A DNA stretch of 64,000 bases from Steromphala cineraria (GCA_916613615.1 OU744726.1:21393515-21457514); one strand, 5' to 3'. Shown: positions 46,301-58,850, counted from the stretch's first letter. A program made the numbers and translations. Notes: a model not told the origin generated them from the letters alone.

Positions 46301-46995
46301 ACATAATTAATTAATTTGCTTAAAATCTTCATTGCAACTAGCTGCAAAAACCCAATCACATTAAACATCATGTTAAATTTTAAACAATGGTATCTCCCTT
46401 ATATTCCTTTAAATACCACACATAAGGGGTCAACCAGAGTTCAGATATGCCTCTTGAGTCCAAATGCTATTCTAATACACATCCTGATACAGGCTGCTAG
46501 CATCACAGTGTCAGCTGCTAGTCTGTTGCATAATCAACCTGACCCAATTGATATTGCAGAGCAATATGCTATATGGCCATGTGTATGCAATAAGAGTTAT
46601 GGAAATTAGACTTGTAATCTCATGACAGTGATATGTTCTTTCTAAGAATAACAACTTACACAAAAGTTGTCATCAATAAGTTTTGTGTTTAGCAATCTTC
46701 TTAAGTTGATGTGGAAAGAGTTATTTTGTATCAGGTTCCATTTCCTGTGTTTACTCATATTTGTATCATTTCTATATCTAACAGAAGTTCTTCTTGACAC
46801 AAAATCAATTTAGGACATAAGCTAACTATGTTTTGTGAAATTAAATATATTTTTCACAACAATGCATGTTCTCTCCCGTCAAGTTTTTAAATACCACACA
46901 TAAGGGCTTAGCCAGAGTTCAGGTTTACATGCTCAGCACACTATTCTTCTCCAAATACACAAAGCCAAATCCACAAATTGCTAGACTCTCCTTAA

Positions 46996-47493
46996 AGTGA
47001 CACAGAGTATCTTTCTTAAAATTTTATTTGGTTTTGATAAGCTACAAAATAATAAAAATTATCTAATATGCTGATTGAAGTTCATATCTCATCAATGGAC
47101 TTGCAAATATATCCATTTATGCATAATATCTCTTAAATGCTTGATTTTATGGAAAAATCAAGAAAACATCTCAAATACTTTTAATATTCAAAATTATGCA
47201 TCCAACTAATCTACCTATTAGTTACAAACTCATAAACACTATCGAATCGAATATATCTTCCTGTCAGCTTATCACAAGGTTTCAAAATTACGTTTGGCGA
47301 ATTTGCACGCGCCACTCGAGCCACATTTTCCGGTTTTCGATCAAAATCCCGACTTTGAATGGCCGTATTTTCGCTCTAATGTACTGATTGACCTTTAACT
47401 TGTTATTTTCAGTAACAGTTAGTGGTTCCCGATGTAATAACATCGATTTCAAAATTTGACAAATGTGATCCTATCAACATACTCTGTGTCTCT
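46996..47493. mobile_element. TTAA-flanked MITE inside pearl-like copy C
   Basis: 498 bp with 15-bp terminal inverted repeats AGTGACACAGAGTAT (one mismatch), flanked by TTAA on both sides. Copies A and B of the host element have one uninterrupted CCTTAAGG or close variant at this point, so the empty site is known. The TTAA preference is that of piggyBac-type transposases; the ends do not begin with the usual CCC. Confidence 0.8.
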
Positions 47494-47534
47494 TTAAGGA
47501 TCTGGGGCTAGCAGCCCTGCCTGCTTGTGTGTTG

Positions 47535-48600
47535 CTTAGTTATTACATACGTGTTCTGAATATCTTCATGAGATAATTTTGGTTATTTGAAACAAGTGTT
47601 GTGTAACCAGTTGAAAGTTATTCAACGAGTGTTGTGTAACCAAAGCAGGTTATTCAACGATAGTGACGTCATAATGCCGTACTACTTTTGCAATCAGCTG
47701 ATCGGGTGCAACCGAACCCCCCGTCGCTTCAAATTTTTAATTTATCATATTTTTTTCCATTTTCGTATTTTCCCTCAAATTAAAATTGTATCACATCAAA
47801 GATATATGTGCAAAATTATCAAACCAATATTCGTGATCCGATCTCGGCTATTTCATCCCTAAATTAAAAAATATCTTGTCTAAATTTAGTTTGGAAAGAG
47901 TTATCTCCCTTTTGTATTCAACGGACGCGTTTTGTCAACACGGAGCTTTGAAAGTTTGAGTGAAGGCCGAGAGTCTAGAAACGATTCAGGGTTATGTTAA
48001 GGTGCAGTTCCATTTATAATGTGAACACCGCTTTACATAAGATTTCAAGCAAAATACTGAATAATCAGCATTCCTCTAGTAACGTTTAGCAAGGACGGTT
48101 GAACCGTTCAAAATCAACGTCACTGTCATCAAGCTTGGCGATCTCTCTGCTCGGTACCGACAACAGCGTCGTTTTTACTGTTAAAGTATTTGCTGATGTT
48201 TTGGTTTTTGATAACTCTGTCGATAAACTGTACACAAATGATTGTTTAAAAGTAAGATTTTATTTAGAGGTGAAGATGATGCTAACGGAGAACGGGACTA
48301 TCTTTATATAATGTATGCTTTTGCGAACACAGAGGTACCTCACCAGTGTATCATTACGCAACTATGTCGCGCATGGTTTGATCTTGGCTTCAAAGAAATA
48401 GAATCTCTCTTGTATGTAATAAATAGATCACAAAACGAGTGAGTGTTGAATATCCAAAATATTTCAACTCAATATTTTCAAAGTTTTGATTTATTCACTC
48501 GCTTTCGCTCGTGAATAAAACAAAACATTCGAAAATATCACGTTGAAATATTTTGGATATTCAACACTCACTCGTTTTGTAATCTCTATTTATCTTTACT
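47535..48600. mobile_element. Second insertion in pearl-like copy C, ending in a long palindrome
   Basis: About 1.07 kb absent from copies A and B, which read continuously from TTGTATATTGCATAG to CCTAATTGATAG (in inverse). No coding capacity was recognised. Its right end is the palindrome 48419-48592. The exact ends and any target duplication are unclear. Confidence 0.55.
48419..48592. repeat. 174-bp palindrome
   Basis: Arms share CAAAACGAGTGAGTGTTGAA and the following TATCCAAAATATTTCAAC without a mismatch, then continue imperfectly to a TCACTCG-CTTTCG-CTCGTGA centre. As RNA or cruciform it would form one long hairpin. Confidence 0.85.
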
Positions 48601-50806
48601 TAATTGATAAATACAACATAATGATGTATGGCAATTATCATGTCTAAGCAATGGACTTTATGGAAAGTATATAAATTGACTTTATGAAAAGTATACTTGT
48701 ATTCTATTAATAATAATACTTTTTACAAATAACAATTTAAACAAGTCAAGAATCAGCTTTTGTGTACAACAATCTGCAAGATGAGTTAATATTAATAAGT
48801 CAAGAATCTGCTTTTATGTACAGTAATCTACATAAGTTATTGTAGAAAGAGGTAATTTGTATCAGGTTCCAGTTCCAATACCATATGTTTTATGAAAACC
48901 TGTAAAACTAAATGATAATTGTATCATGCTGAAGGGGCTCTGGGAACAACATGTCAACATAGAAGTCATTATTTTTCAATTAGATTTCAGGCCAAGTACT
49001 TCTCCTACTAAATCAATTAAGATATCATTCTGAAAAGTGAGTATATTTTTATATAGTGATTCCTGACAAAGACGCATTCATTTTATTATCAAGAATCCAA
49101 GATGGTCAATATGTCATTTATATTGAATTTTCAATTAGATTTCATAAAATTCATTGAAAAGAATACATTTCCTGGTCAATCAAATGAATGTGTTAATATT
49201 TGTATTGATGCACTTGTTGTAATATTTATCAACACTATAAATACAGTTACAAAAATGTTTATGAATCATCTTTATCTGCGAACAGCCTGAACCATGAGTG
49301 TTTTAATAAATCCTTTTAAATAAAACATATAATGATATCAGTGGGTTACATAATTCCTGACACTTCATAAAAGGCCAATTAACATAGCCAGTGAGGGATC
49401 TGATTACGATCTGAACAATGATTATCTAGATAATTATAATGATCATTCAATTCAAACAAATCCTTTTCAAAAGCATTTAAAATGATTAAATTTGTTCACT
49501 CTCAACACTAACTGTTGTTTCCATGCAATTAATATTAAAATACTTCAATAAACATATTACTGAGTTGACCTCCAAATTATTTCTATAGCAAACCTCTCTT
49601 CTACCCCCACCCCTTCTATCCTCCCTTCCCCTCCTCCCCTTTCCTCTCCTGTCCTTCCATTGCAAACCTCTCTTCTACCCCCACCCCTTCTATCCCCCCT
49701 TCCCCTCCTCCCCTTTCCTCTCCTGTCCTTCCATTGCAAACCTCTCTTCTATCCCTCCTTTCCCCTCCTATTCTCCGGCCCCTCTCCTGCAACTCCCCTC
49801 TTAATATCTGTATTGCATACTGAATTAAGGGGAAGACACTCACATTATGGAATAACAGTACATGTGTAACTTACATAAGAGGATAATTAAGTTACATAAG
49901 CTACATGCAGGTGCAAGAGGTCATCACAGGTTATCATATCTTGTAATTAGCATAAACCCCCATGTGGCTAGCCTATTCTGACCAATCAGATTGCACTCAC
50001 ATATGTCAAGATTTAAGATATTCAGAAATCTTCATTTAGAATCACATGAGACATTGACCTGGACAGTTTACTTTGGCAATTGGACTTATCACTAGCTGAA
50101 TTTGTGATTTGTGTCAGAGGGATATATTCCAAATGTTTATGTGCATCTTTTTTTTGTTCTTTGGAAGTTGAGAGTGTGACTAATCTAACATTGGATTAAC
50201 CAGTTTGTTGACTTTTGTGATTGTGTTTGAAAACTTTGGTCTGAGTACTGTACAAGTACTTTTAAGAAAGAATTCTTGAGATTTTCGGGACTATTTCTTG
50301 ACTTCAAGAGTCACAAAACCTGTTATTATTGATTGACATTTAAATGAATACTCCTAAACCAATCAAGATAATGAAATTAATATGGATGCCCACATATAAG
50401 TAACATTTTGAAGATTAAAAAATAATAGATGGTCACCAATTCAGCCATAGATATACAAAAAAGTTATACAAAAACCTACTGCTTGTTAACAAATCATGAT
50501 TTATTAACATTCTTGTATTAATGTTTGTTCGTGCTCTAATTTTTTCCAACAGAAGACTAGCATTTTAAAAGATACAAAAATCATGATGGCAGCCATAATC
50601 AATTATCATATAAAATATGGTTACACAATTAAACTATATTACCACATCATTCATTTTAAGGTGAGCTTCTGTACCCTCGGTACTTTTATTCTAAAAGATA
50701 TGTATCAAACTAGATACAGAATAAGCTAATTAAATCAAGAATGGGGGAAAAAATAAAAATATGGAACACCTTACAAGATTGTTGAAATTTTACCCTTTTT
50801 TTGCAG

Positions 50807-51324
50807 GCCAGCTAGTGACTGCGGAACTCTTGAAAGAGGAGGAAAAGGAAGTTCTGTCTGTTATAGAGAAGCCACAGACCATTGTTCTGCTTGGTCAGAC
50901 TCCTTATACAAAGTCTCGTCTCGTCAATGAGCTCTTTAACAAAACCATCTTCCCTCCACTGGATGACAGAGACAATGATTCCAAATTTCGAATGGTGAGG
51001 TTCAAACAGGGTGAGACGCTGTCGGTGAGTCTGTCTCTCCCTGATGATTATGATCTTGTGGATAACCTGGAAGCTTATAACGGTCCATGGAACACGATTC
51101 CCAAAAATGACCTTGAACTTTTGGAAACGACTGACCCTGACATTGCTCTTGGCCATGCAGTTTTGGAAGTGACAATTAACCATCCGTTGTTGAGGTATGG
51201 AACGCAGCTAATTGTGTCGCCGTCCAAATATGGAGATTCTGTGGAAGGGGTGCTTAAGAAATGTTTGGAGAACGTGACCCCGATTTTGGTTTATGGTTTT
51301 GTCTCGGATCATCTGTATGACAAG
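50807..51324 (+). CDS. DSTYK: DSTYK exon 2 (N-terminal GTPase-like region)
   Basis: Acceptor TTTTTGCAG at 50,798-50,806 and donor GTAAGA at 51,325; 518 nt, phase 1 in and phase 0 out. The product includes IVLLGQTPYTKSRLVNELF, then VSLSLPDDYDLV, PWNTIPKNDLEL and ALGHAVLEVTINHPLL, each with a clear counterpart in human DSTYK (VSLALPGQYELV, NWETIPEEDLEV, VLAELEVTMHHALL). The GQTPYTKS string resembles a Walker A loop. The open frame extends 46 nt upstream of the acceptor with an ATG, but the exon 1 homology makes the spliced start the better model. Confidence 0.92.
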
Positions 51325-51390
51325 GTAAGAGTCAATATTGACATCAATATTCACCAACTCATGTTTTGATTTTTTAAAGAATTGATATAA

Positions 51391-51522
51391 GGGTAACGCT
51401 GTTTTTCAGGGCATTATCATTTGCAGAAGCCCAAGGTCTTCAATTAACTGCCCGACGAAGGAGGGCAGTTGAAAAGACCGCGGGCTTGTGCAAATGATAA
51501 TGCCCTGAAAAACTGCGTTACC
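51391..51522. repeat. 132-bp palindrome
   Basis: Starts GGGTAACGCTG and ends CTGCGTTACC. The arms include CAGGGCATTATCATTTGCA and CTGCCC around a 9-nt centre (GACGAAGGA) with few mismatches. It borders the TIR element at 51,526. Confidence 0.85.
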
Positions 51523-51525
51523 GTT

Positions 51526-52211
51526 ATTATAGCTAGAATGGATGGAATTTGTTCTTATGTACGCATTTTACTCTTTTACTCTTAGTTACACTTGTACATG
51601 AACAAAACCGGCAAAATAAGCATTGGGTCACAGCCGACACACACTATGACGTCACAAGTGACGGATGACGTCATAATCGCGATACGGAACGTAGCCGTTG
51701 AATGAGAAAACTGAAGCATTCTGTATCAGGAAACTCTCTAATTGATGCAAAAATATGTTAAATAATTAAACTGAATATAAGAACTTTGAATTTTTATGAA
51801 AAAATCGTCTTTGACAAATGTTGGATCAAACTAATTTAAGCTACGCAAATTTACCATTAAACCTAGTAGTTGCAACTAAAAATGATAATCCTTTTAAAAT
51901 TTGTTTAAATCCTTGATAAGTTAATGCCGTTCTATTGTCACATGCTATTTAGGATGATATATGCCGAAAGTTTGTGTCCTAAGGTAAAAGAAAGTAATTA
52001 AATTGGTTCAAAATATTCGAGTCGATACGCTTATACGGTCGCCATATTTGTTCAAGACTTCAAAACTAAATTCTAATGTGACGTCACTTGGCTACGAAGT
52101 GATATTGGCCCGTCGTCAAGGTTTAGCGGGCAATTATCATTTGCAGTGGCTCGCTCATTTCTGATAACATTGGGGCGTTTTCATGATAATTCCATCCATT
52201 TTAGCTATAAT
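51526..52211. mobile_element. 686-bp element with 24-bp terminal inverted repeats
   Basis: Ends ATTATAGCTAGAATGGATGG.. (51526-51549) and the inverse at 52188-52211 with one mismatch. No open frame. It includes paired TGACGTCA-type sites near 51,650. Superfamily not recognised; adjoining palindrome may belong to it. Confidence 0.6.
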
Positions 52212-52302
52212 CAATTCCAACACAATGTGAAGAATTTAAGGCTTAGCTTGATTTAAGAAGAATATTCTACTATACGAGTATATATAGATATATAGAGACT
52301 AT

Positions 52303-52447
52303 TTCATTGTTTTTGCCGAATATCATTTCTATCTCATCGAGTGGAGTGAGAAAGTGATATTTTCACGAGTGGCGCAGCCACGAGTGAAAATGACACTTTC
52401 TCACTTCACGAGATGAGATAGAAATGATATTCGGCAAAAACAATGAA
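52303..52447. repeat. 145-bp palindrome
   Basis: TTCATTGTTTTTGCCGAATA pairs with TATTCGGCAAAAACAATGAA; inner arms include ATCATTTCTATCTCATC and CACGAGTGG-CGCAG-CCACGAGTG. Sequence differs from the other two palindromes though the size and setting are alike. Confidence 0.85.
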
Positions 52448-52454
52448 TTAGTCT

Positions 52455-53155
52455 ATTTATTATATAATTTTAAGATCTTAAAACAGAGTTGTCAGACATC
52501 GGACGGCAAAGTTTTGCTCTATGGTGAATGACAGTCTAGCAACTCCATTTATCCTTTCTCGGTAAAAAAAAGTTCGGCGGAAATAACTCGATATTTAATC
52601 GGAAATAGTTTTTTGAAAAATATATAATGAGTCAATGTTAAATAATATTAGATCCCCAATATGATTTTGGTTATAACTAGGTGAAACAAAGGCTCCTTAC
52701 CTATTTTTGAAAGTCAGTTTTTACGCGAACGGATACAATGAGTGAAGCGCTATGTCGGTGTGACAGATCGCTCGCTTCGTAAATTTATTTTGCAATAAAA
52801 TGAACAATAATTAACTACAGCAACAAGATATGAACTTCGGGTGGCTTTTTGATATCATAGGATACATTGGTACTGCAAACTGAAAACAGTTACATACCGA
52901 AAACATCCAATAGAGTCGTTTTTCTTCGATCCTAACCAACGCCATGACGCGAGGCAAGCGTTCGATTTCCTCAAAGGGAGACAATCGTGTTTCAAAGGGA
53001 GGTAATAGGTTCGGTCCTACTTTTCTCACCGCAGTGAAAATATGGATTATATTCTCACTGCAGTGAAAATATGACTTTCTACTGCTTTTCTTTAAATATG
53101 GATTATATTTTCACCGTATAACCCTATATTTCATTGCTAATTATATAATAAAAGT
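52455..53155. mobile_element. Probable 0.7-kb TIR element beside the 52.3-kb palindrome
   Basis: TTTATTATATAATT at the left and AATTATATAATAAAAG at the right form short, AT-rich inverse ends. The evidence is weaker than for the 51.5-kb element because such strings are easy to find in AT-rich DNA. Confidence 0.35.
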
Positions 53156-53250
53156 TGCCATCCTTTGATTTCAAGGTTTGTATCAAGATGTTTTTAAGAA
53201 TGCCAACACAGTATGCGAAATGCAAGGATTTGCTAGATATAAGTAGAATA

Positions 53251-53424
53251 CAGTAGAACTCGGATATAACGAACTCCAAGGGACCAAAGAATTTAGTTCG
53301 CTATATCCGGTGTTCGCTATGCGCATATAATTTAAATGATATTATATGGGGACGGGACTTGAAAACTTGTTCGCTATATCCGATTGTTCGCTATATCCGA
53401 GTTCGCTATATCCGTGTTCTACTG
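53251..53424. mobile_element. Tigger/pogo-like MITE
   Basis: 174 bp from CAGTAGAACTCGG to CCGTGTTCTACTG, flanked by TA on both sides. The CAGTAGAACnnCGnTATA type of end is that of pogo/Tigger members of the Tc1/mariner superfamily. Inner repeats of TTCGCTATATCCG occur several times. Confidence 0.75.
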
Positions 53425-56400
53425 TATACTTATATATGGAATACAAGTTGCCATCCACAGAATTCCAAACATATGGGCGGAGTGTAAGTATTGGATCAAA
53501 ATATGTGAAGAGTCAGGTAGATATAAATCAAAATGGAACAGAATTATTTGTATATATACATAGAACAATGCGTTGGCAGAGTAATGTGACTAGTAACATA
53601 TAATCATCACATGTCTGATAACTTATTGAAATTAGAATCTGACCTAGTTCCCTACTCTGACTTCTCATCAACCTAAAGGAAATGAATCATTCGTTAAGAA
53701 TTTGTCGTCACTTTGTTTTGTAACATTAAAATGGTCTTATGTCGGCTCAATATTTTTGTATTTTATTCATATTAGTCTTTTTAAGTTAAAGTTCTGTTAA
53801 TGTTTGCTTTAATGTTCCCAAAACAATTAAATGATATGTTAGTAATAGTTTTTCTTGGTCTTTTTATCACTTATACAAAGAAAAGGAAGCATTTTTCTTC
53901 ACCATTCCTGGCATTCCATATGCTTGTCAATTTTGTTCTGCCTACCAAATGAGAAACAACATTTTTGTTGTTTTGTAACACTTTGGAAAACATTTTTTTA
54001 TCATTAAAATTTTATGATAGAAAATATTAAAATTTAAAAAATATTAATTGATTAGAAAAGAAGTTTCTAAACTGTTTATAAGTAAGAAGACACATCAAAA
54101 GTTATGATAGAATTGGTTGAATAAATTTTCTGAAATCAGTCATACAAATGGATTGATGGACAAACATAATTGTAGGTATTTCCTAGGTATACCCTAGAAA
54201 ATTGGGCAGGGATATGGAAATGGGTAACTCTACCACTGCTTTAGAAGGATACAAGAATGTGTGTCGAAACGTTGCATACAATGAATAAAGAAATTGTCAT
54301 TCATATAATCCTCTGCATTATGATTCTATCTCGAGTTGTTTTATGCACAACAACCAGACCAGGCCAGAACATGTTGCACTTCTATTCATTTCCAACTGAT
54401 AAGATAAACATTTCATTTATGAACCTCTCAAGCTTTTCCCACTTGTTCCGCTGGTTCGCTACTGACTATGCAAAATATTCTTTCCAGATTTAAATTTAGA
54501 TCCCTTTGTCACATGTTTGCTTTAAATATATTACCTTGGACTACAAACTCAACTCATTTCACTTCAGTTGTGATAACATCAGGTGTTGGACGGGTTTAAA
54601 GGGAGTCTTACTGTCAAATAGACATTTAGTTTCTAAAGAGTTACAAAAAAAACTTATCTGTCCCATTAAACTAAAATCAAGACATCTTCAGAGATAAGGA
54701 AAGACATCTTTGACAATGGGCCAATTTTAGGCTGTTAAGCAATGTTTTTAGTTTTGAATTGGCAATAGCTTTAATGTTTAATTTTCTTTAATTTATTTGA
54801 TAAAAGCAACAAAATCAAAATCATCCAATGTGCAAAAATTTATAACATTAGGATGTATCTATTCAAATTTGAGCCTATTTATTATATTTCTTTATGGCTG
54901 ATTTGAAAATTTCTGCTGTAGCATGCAACATGCATGATTGCAGAAGCTTAATTACACAATTTGCATATCACAGCTTTTGCGTTTTTTGTATTTTGTAATA
55001 TAAGCCTAGGTCAGCTTTATTGTGTTGTTTTTAAAATGAATATTTCAGCTTCTACCCGCAACATGGATGATTTTCTTAACCTAGATTTCACAATAGATAT
55101 ATCACAGTTTACAGTTTCACTATCAGCTGTTTTGGGTTATAAATAAGTTTGCAATGCTTGATGCAATGCAATTCTTGGTTCAGAAACATTGAATTGTTTA
55201 TTAAATGAGACCTTTTGTGTAGTTTCACTTTCTAGAGTCGACTTTTGAAAACTGTGATACATGTACATCTGACCAATGATTCAATGAAGCATTTATATAT
55301 AATTGATTGGCAGTTAAAACTGTTTACAGGTTTGTTTTCTGATGATAAAAGCTATTTTTTAGTGAAAAACTTATTCTTTCAGTACAATCAGCACTTTTCA
55401 AAATAAACGTCTTCACTTGTTAAGCTTACACACTTGTGAAGTCAAAAATATTGTAAACTGTATTCATGACATTTAATATACAAATTGAAAATGTTTGCCA
55501 ATTTTTTCAAATTAAATTATTAAACCTGGTGGATGATTATTTAAGTTGTAAGGTTTATCTGATAACACACATTTACTCTTTTGCAAAAAAAATGAAAACG
55601 GTATTTGATTAAAGAGATATGAAATAACACTCGCTATTTCAGCTTTAAAAATAATGGTACTGATATTTGGGTGGAAGAGATACATGATATACACACAGTG
55701 CCAAACACCTATTTATAGATAATGATATGGTTATTCTTTTTTGTAGTTATAACGTCATTATCCTTGGTTTTTCAAAATTGGTTGATAAAGTAATACACAT
55801 ACATTATTTTATGCTTTTATGTAATATAGAGGTTATTTATCTCAGTTTGTCAGCTTTATCTTTGAGATAACTTGTCAGGTTATAGACTCTATCAGATCAT
55901 TCTCCTATCTAACTAGACCAAATTATTCTTGTAAGATTTGGGTCAATGTCATCAAAAAGGGGTACCTTTTTAAAAATTTAAAGTCTATTGCAAATTTGTG
56001 TTCTTATGACTATACCATTATTGATAAGTTTTCGCTATACTTTTGATACAAAAAAAACCAAACTTTATCAGCTCAGATAATTTCTTTTATTAGATTCATC
56101 AATTTCAGTGAAGTAGCTAACAAATTTTGTGGAAAAAAATCAGTAAAAAACCTCCGCCATTTTGTCACTATGGCAACAAGGAGGTTAAATCTAAAATAAC
56201 TCTTTCATTTTTCAAGAATGATTTGAGTTTAAATGAACTTCAAATTCAATGAATAATTGTTCATTTACTCTGAACTATTCTCTATCTTTGAAACACTGCA
56301 CTTTCAAAACTATGGAATTTCTACTAAAATATCATGAACGTTTTCCATTGTCAAAAATGCTTGCTCATGCTTCAATTGTCTTTTTTAAATTCCTTGATAC

Positions 56401-56509
56401 TATTACTAATGTCAAGCTGAAAATTGTGCTTGAGAGTTTATTGTATTGTTGTTTTGATTATCATCTTTCATCTTTAGCATATTTTTTCGGCAATTTGATT
56501 TATTTATTA

Positions 56510-56880
56510 GGTCTAGAACCGGTCGTGTAACAGTCCGACTAAACCTGATATAGACTTGAGTTTTAAAAAAATAGGCCCGATGATGTCAAACGGTTGTTTC
56601 ATGCCGCCATGCTATTGTTATCATGACATCATTTACCCAATTTTGCTACAATTAAGCTGAAATGTTATGACTTTAGTTTTATGTTATCTTTTTGTTTTAG
56701 AAATTGTGACCAAATATGGACCGGGGTATTTGGTCAATACCTGTTTTAATAGACCTAACAAAAAAACAATTTCGACCTCCTTCTTTTTCGTCGGTCAATA
56801 TTGTTTTCCTCTGGTAGATAAAACCAGGCAATAACCTCACCACAAGTCTGAAATTGTATAACATAATAAACACACTTATG
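56510..56880. repeat. Interspersed repeat, older copy
   Basis: Shares GTCAATATTGTTTTCCTCTG, CTCACCACAAGTCT-like and AATTGTATA strings with 58590-58850 in the same order and orientation. Its CRE-like sites read TGATGTCA and TGACATCA. Confidence 0.6.
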
Positions 56881-58589
56881 AGGTGATTGCCTTATCCACT
56901 TTGACACTTTAAAGCCATATCAACGTACCATATCACAGTCAGTTGTAAACAATGTACGTCAATGTTATACCTATTGATATCACAGCTGTCACTCAAGATA
57001 ATGATGTATGTTGCATGATTAGTAGATGATAAAGTCGTAATTATCTCCCTTCTCATACAGTATTGATATTTAGATAAGTATTTCAATATTGTTTTGCCCT
57101 ATTTAACTGACATTGTGATATGGTGACAAAATTAATTATTTTGCGTTTTACTATTGTTTTTTTATTAACATTGTTGTCAGAGCATTAATGCATGCTCTAT
57201 TTCTATGAAATTGAACTAAAAGCTAACACATGCGACATTATTATCATTGAATGAAAATAAAGCTTTTATTAACACCACCAAATATAGCGGATAAATGTTG
57301 CAGAGAAGTGAGTTGTGTTGTATCCAATGAGGTGTTGCCTTGTGAAGGAGTGAAAGAACTGAGGTGTTGTATATATATACAGATAGCTGCTTCACTGTGT
57401 ACCATAGTGCACTCATGTAACTCAGTGACAACAACATGCTATTTACATGCTGAAATAAATCTTATCAGTCATGACATTCACTCCACTTGAACCTTTGTTT
57501 GTACTCTATATCCTTAAAGGGACAGTAGCACATTTGTTTGCTAAATAAAATCTCACTAACAAAATTAAAGCTACCAATTACAAGACAATGTTTTAAGGTG
57601 AATTCATGTAATGTAATTAAAACACACCACTGTGACTTAAGTGAGAAACAGAACCATTCTTGTTTGTGTTAGAGTTTGAGATCAAAGATGGGGAAATAAT
57701 TAAAGAGACAGGTTCTTGATAACTACCTCTTTAAACACAATATTATCTGAATATTTCGTAACAAGTTGTAAGAACATTATGGTCCGGTCTCCAACCTCCA
57801 GAGGTACATTTTGTGAACTCAGCATGTGACAAGTGTCTTGTCTTGTTTTATCTTATCAACAGTGAAGTTTTTGTTGATGTAAATTATGCAGTGTAAATGG
57901 CCTCTGAAATATGTCTCACTTCCACAATACCTTTTTCAAGGGGAGTCCTATTTCAGGAAAGGAAATTTAAACTTCAAATTGGATACATAGAATAAAAGAT
58001 TATCTCCTTTCCAGAAGAGTTATTTTTTCAGTTGAAAGAAGATTGTTATTAAACATTGGTATTGTGATGGACTGCTAACTTTTCTCATGATACACATTAG
58101 GATTTTCATCAAAAGTAACAGTATAATTATTTAAAAACGTAAAGATAATTCTTCAAATTTGTACATGTGAGCAAAAGTATTTTACCTCACATGATGATTT
58201 GTTTAAATGAGATGTGAATGATTTCCAGATTCCGGCCCAATTAATCTTCTGAGTAAAAATCCAATATAAGTGTTTAGTGGCACTTTGGCATGTAGTATGC
58301 TCAGCATCCATACGATTTTCATTGAATTAATACAATCATTGTACTCAATTTTGTATTATTAAAAGCAGAGTTATTTTTTAACAATTGGATATGAATGATC
58401 AATTAAAGATAAGAATTTCCAGATTCCTGCCCAAAGTGATTTCTGCTGAGTATTGATTCAATATTAGTGTTTATCAGCATAAATTTCAAGCAATCAGATT
58501 GGCCGAGAACTGGTCACGTGATAGATGACAGAAAGTGATATCAACTTGACCCCTATGAACTCATGTGCGACCAAAGTGATATTGACTTG

Positions 58590-58850
58590 AGTTACTAAAA
58601 TTAGAGCTGATGACGTCAAACCGTTTTTTCATGACGTCATACTATTGTTTTTGTGACGTCATTGACCCTTCCTTTCAAACGATCGAGGCAATATGCTGTT
58701 TTTGCTGTATTTTTCTAAAACCTTTTTGTTCCTTAACCGAGGCAAAATAAAACAATTATGGGCTGGAGAATTCAGTCAATATTGTTTTCCTCTGGTCTAT
58801 AAAAACAGGTATTGAACTCATCACCAGTCTATAATTGTATAGTATTCTTT
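58590..58850. repeat. Interspersed repeat, younger copy with three TGACGTCA sites
   Basis: Perfect TGACGTCA palindromes at 58611-58618, 58632-58639 and 58654-58661, then the shared GTCAATATTGTTTTCCTCTG block. No ends or target duplication could be set. Confidence 0.6.

Larger units (their letters stand above)
44917..50692 (-). mobile_element. Pearl/HINE-like element family 1, copy C (inverse, with later insertions)
   Basis: AGCTCACCTT at 44924-44933 and its inverse at 50658-50667 followed by the GTACC/GGTAC hairpin at 50671-50683. The array of about 156-bp units runs 45,060-46,110. Compared with copies A and B it carries two extra blocks: 46996-47493 (TTAA-flanked MITE) and about 47,535-48,600. 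It lies in DSTYK intron 1. The polypurine tract is duplicated here (49,560-49,800). Confidence 0.85.
43362..50806 (+). other. DSTYK intron 1
   Basis: GTGAGT donor at 43,362 and TTGCAG acceptor ending 50,806. The first 1.5 kb (to about 44,915) is AT-rich single-copy-looking sequence in which I recognise nothing. The rest is almost wholly a pearl-like copy in inverse orientation with two later insertions. Confidence 0.8.

Noticed and set aside
50761..50806. Alternative DSTYK start at ATG 50,761 without exon 1
   Set aside because: The stretch to 50,806 is a polypyrimidine tract ending TTGCAG, and exon 1 at 43,238 matches the DSTYK N-terminus with correct phase.
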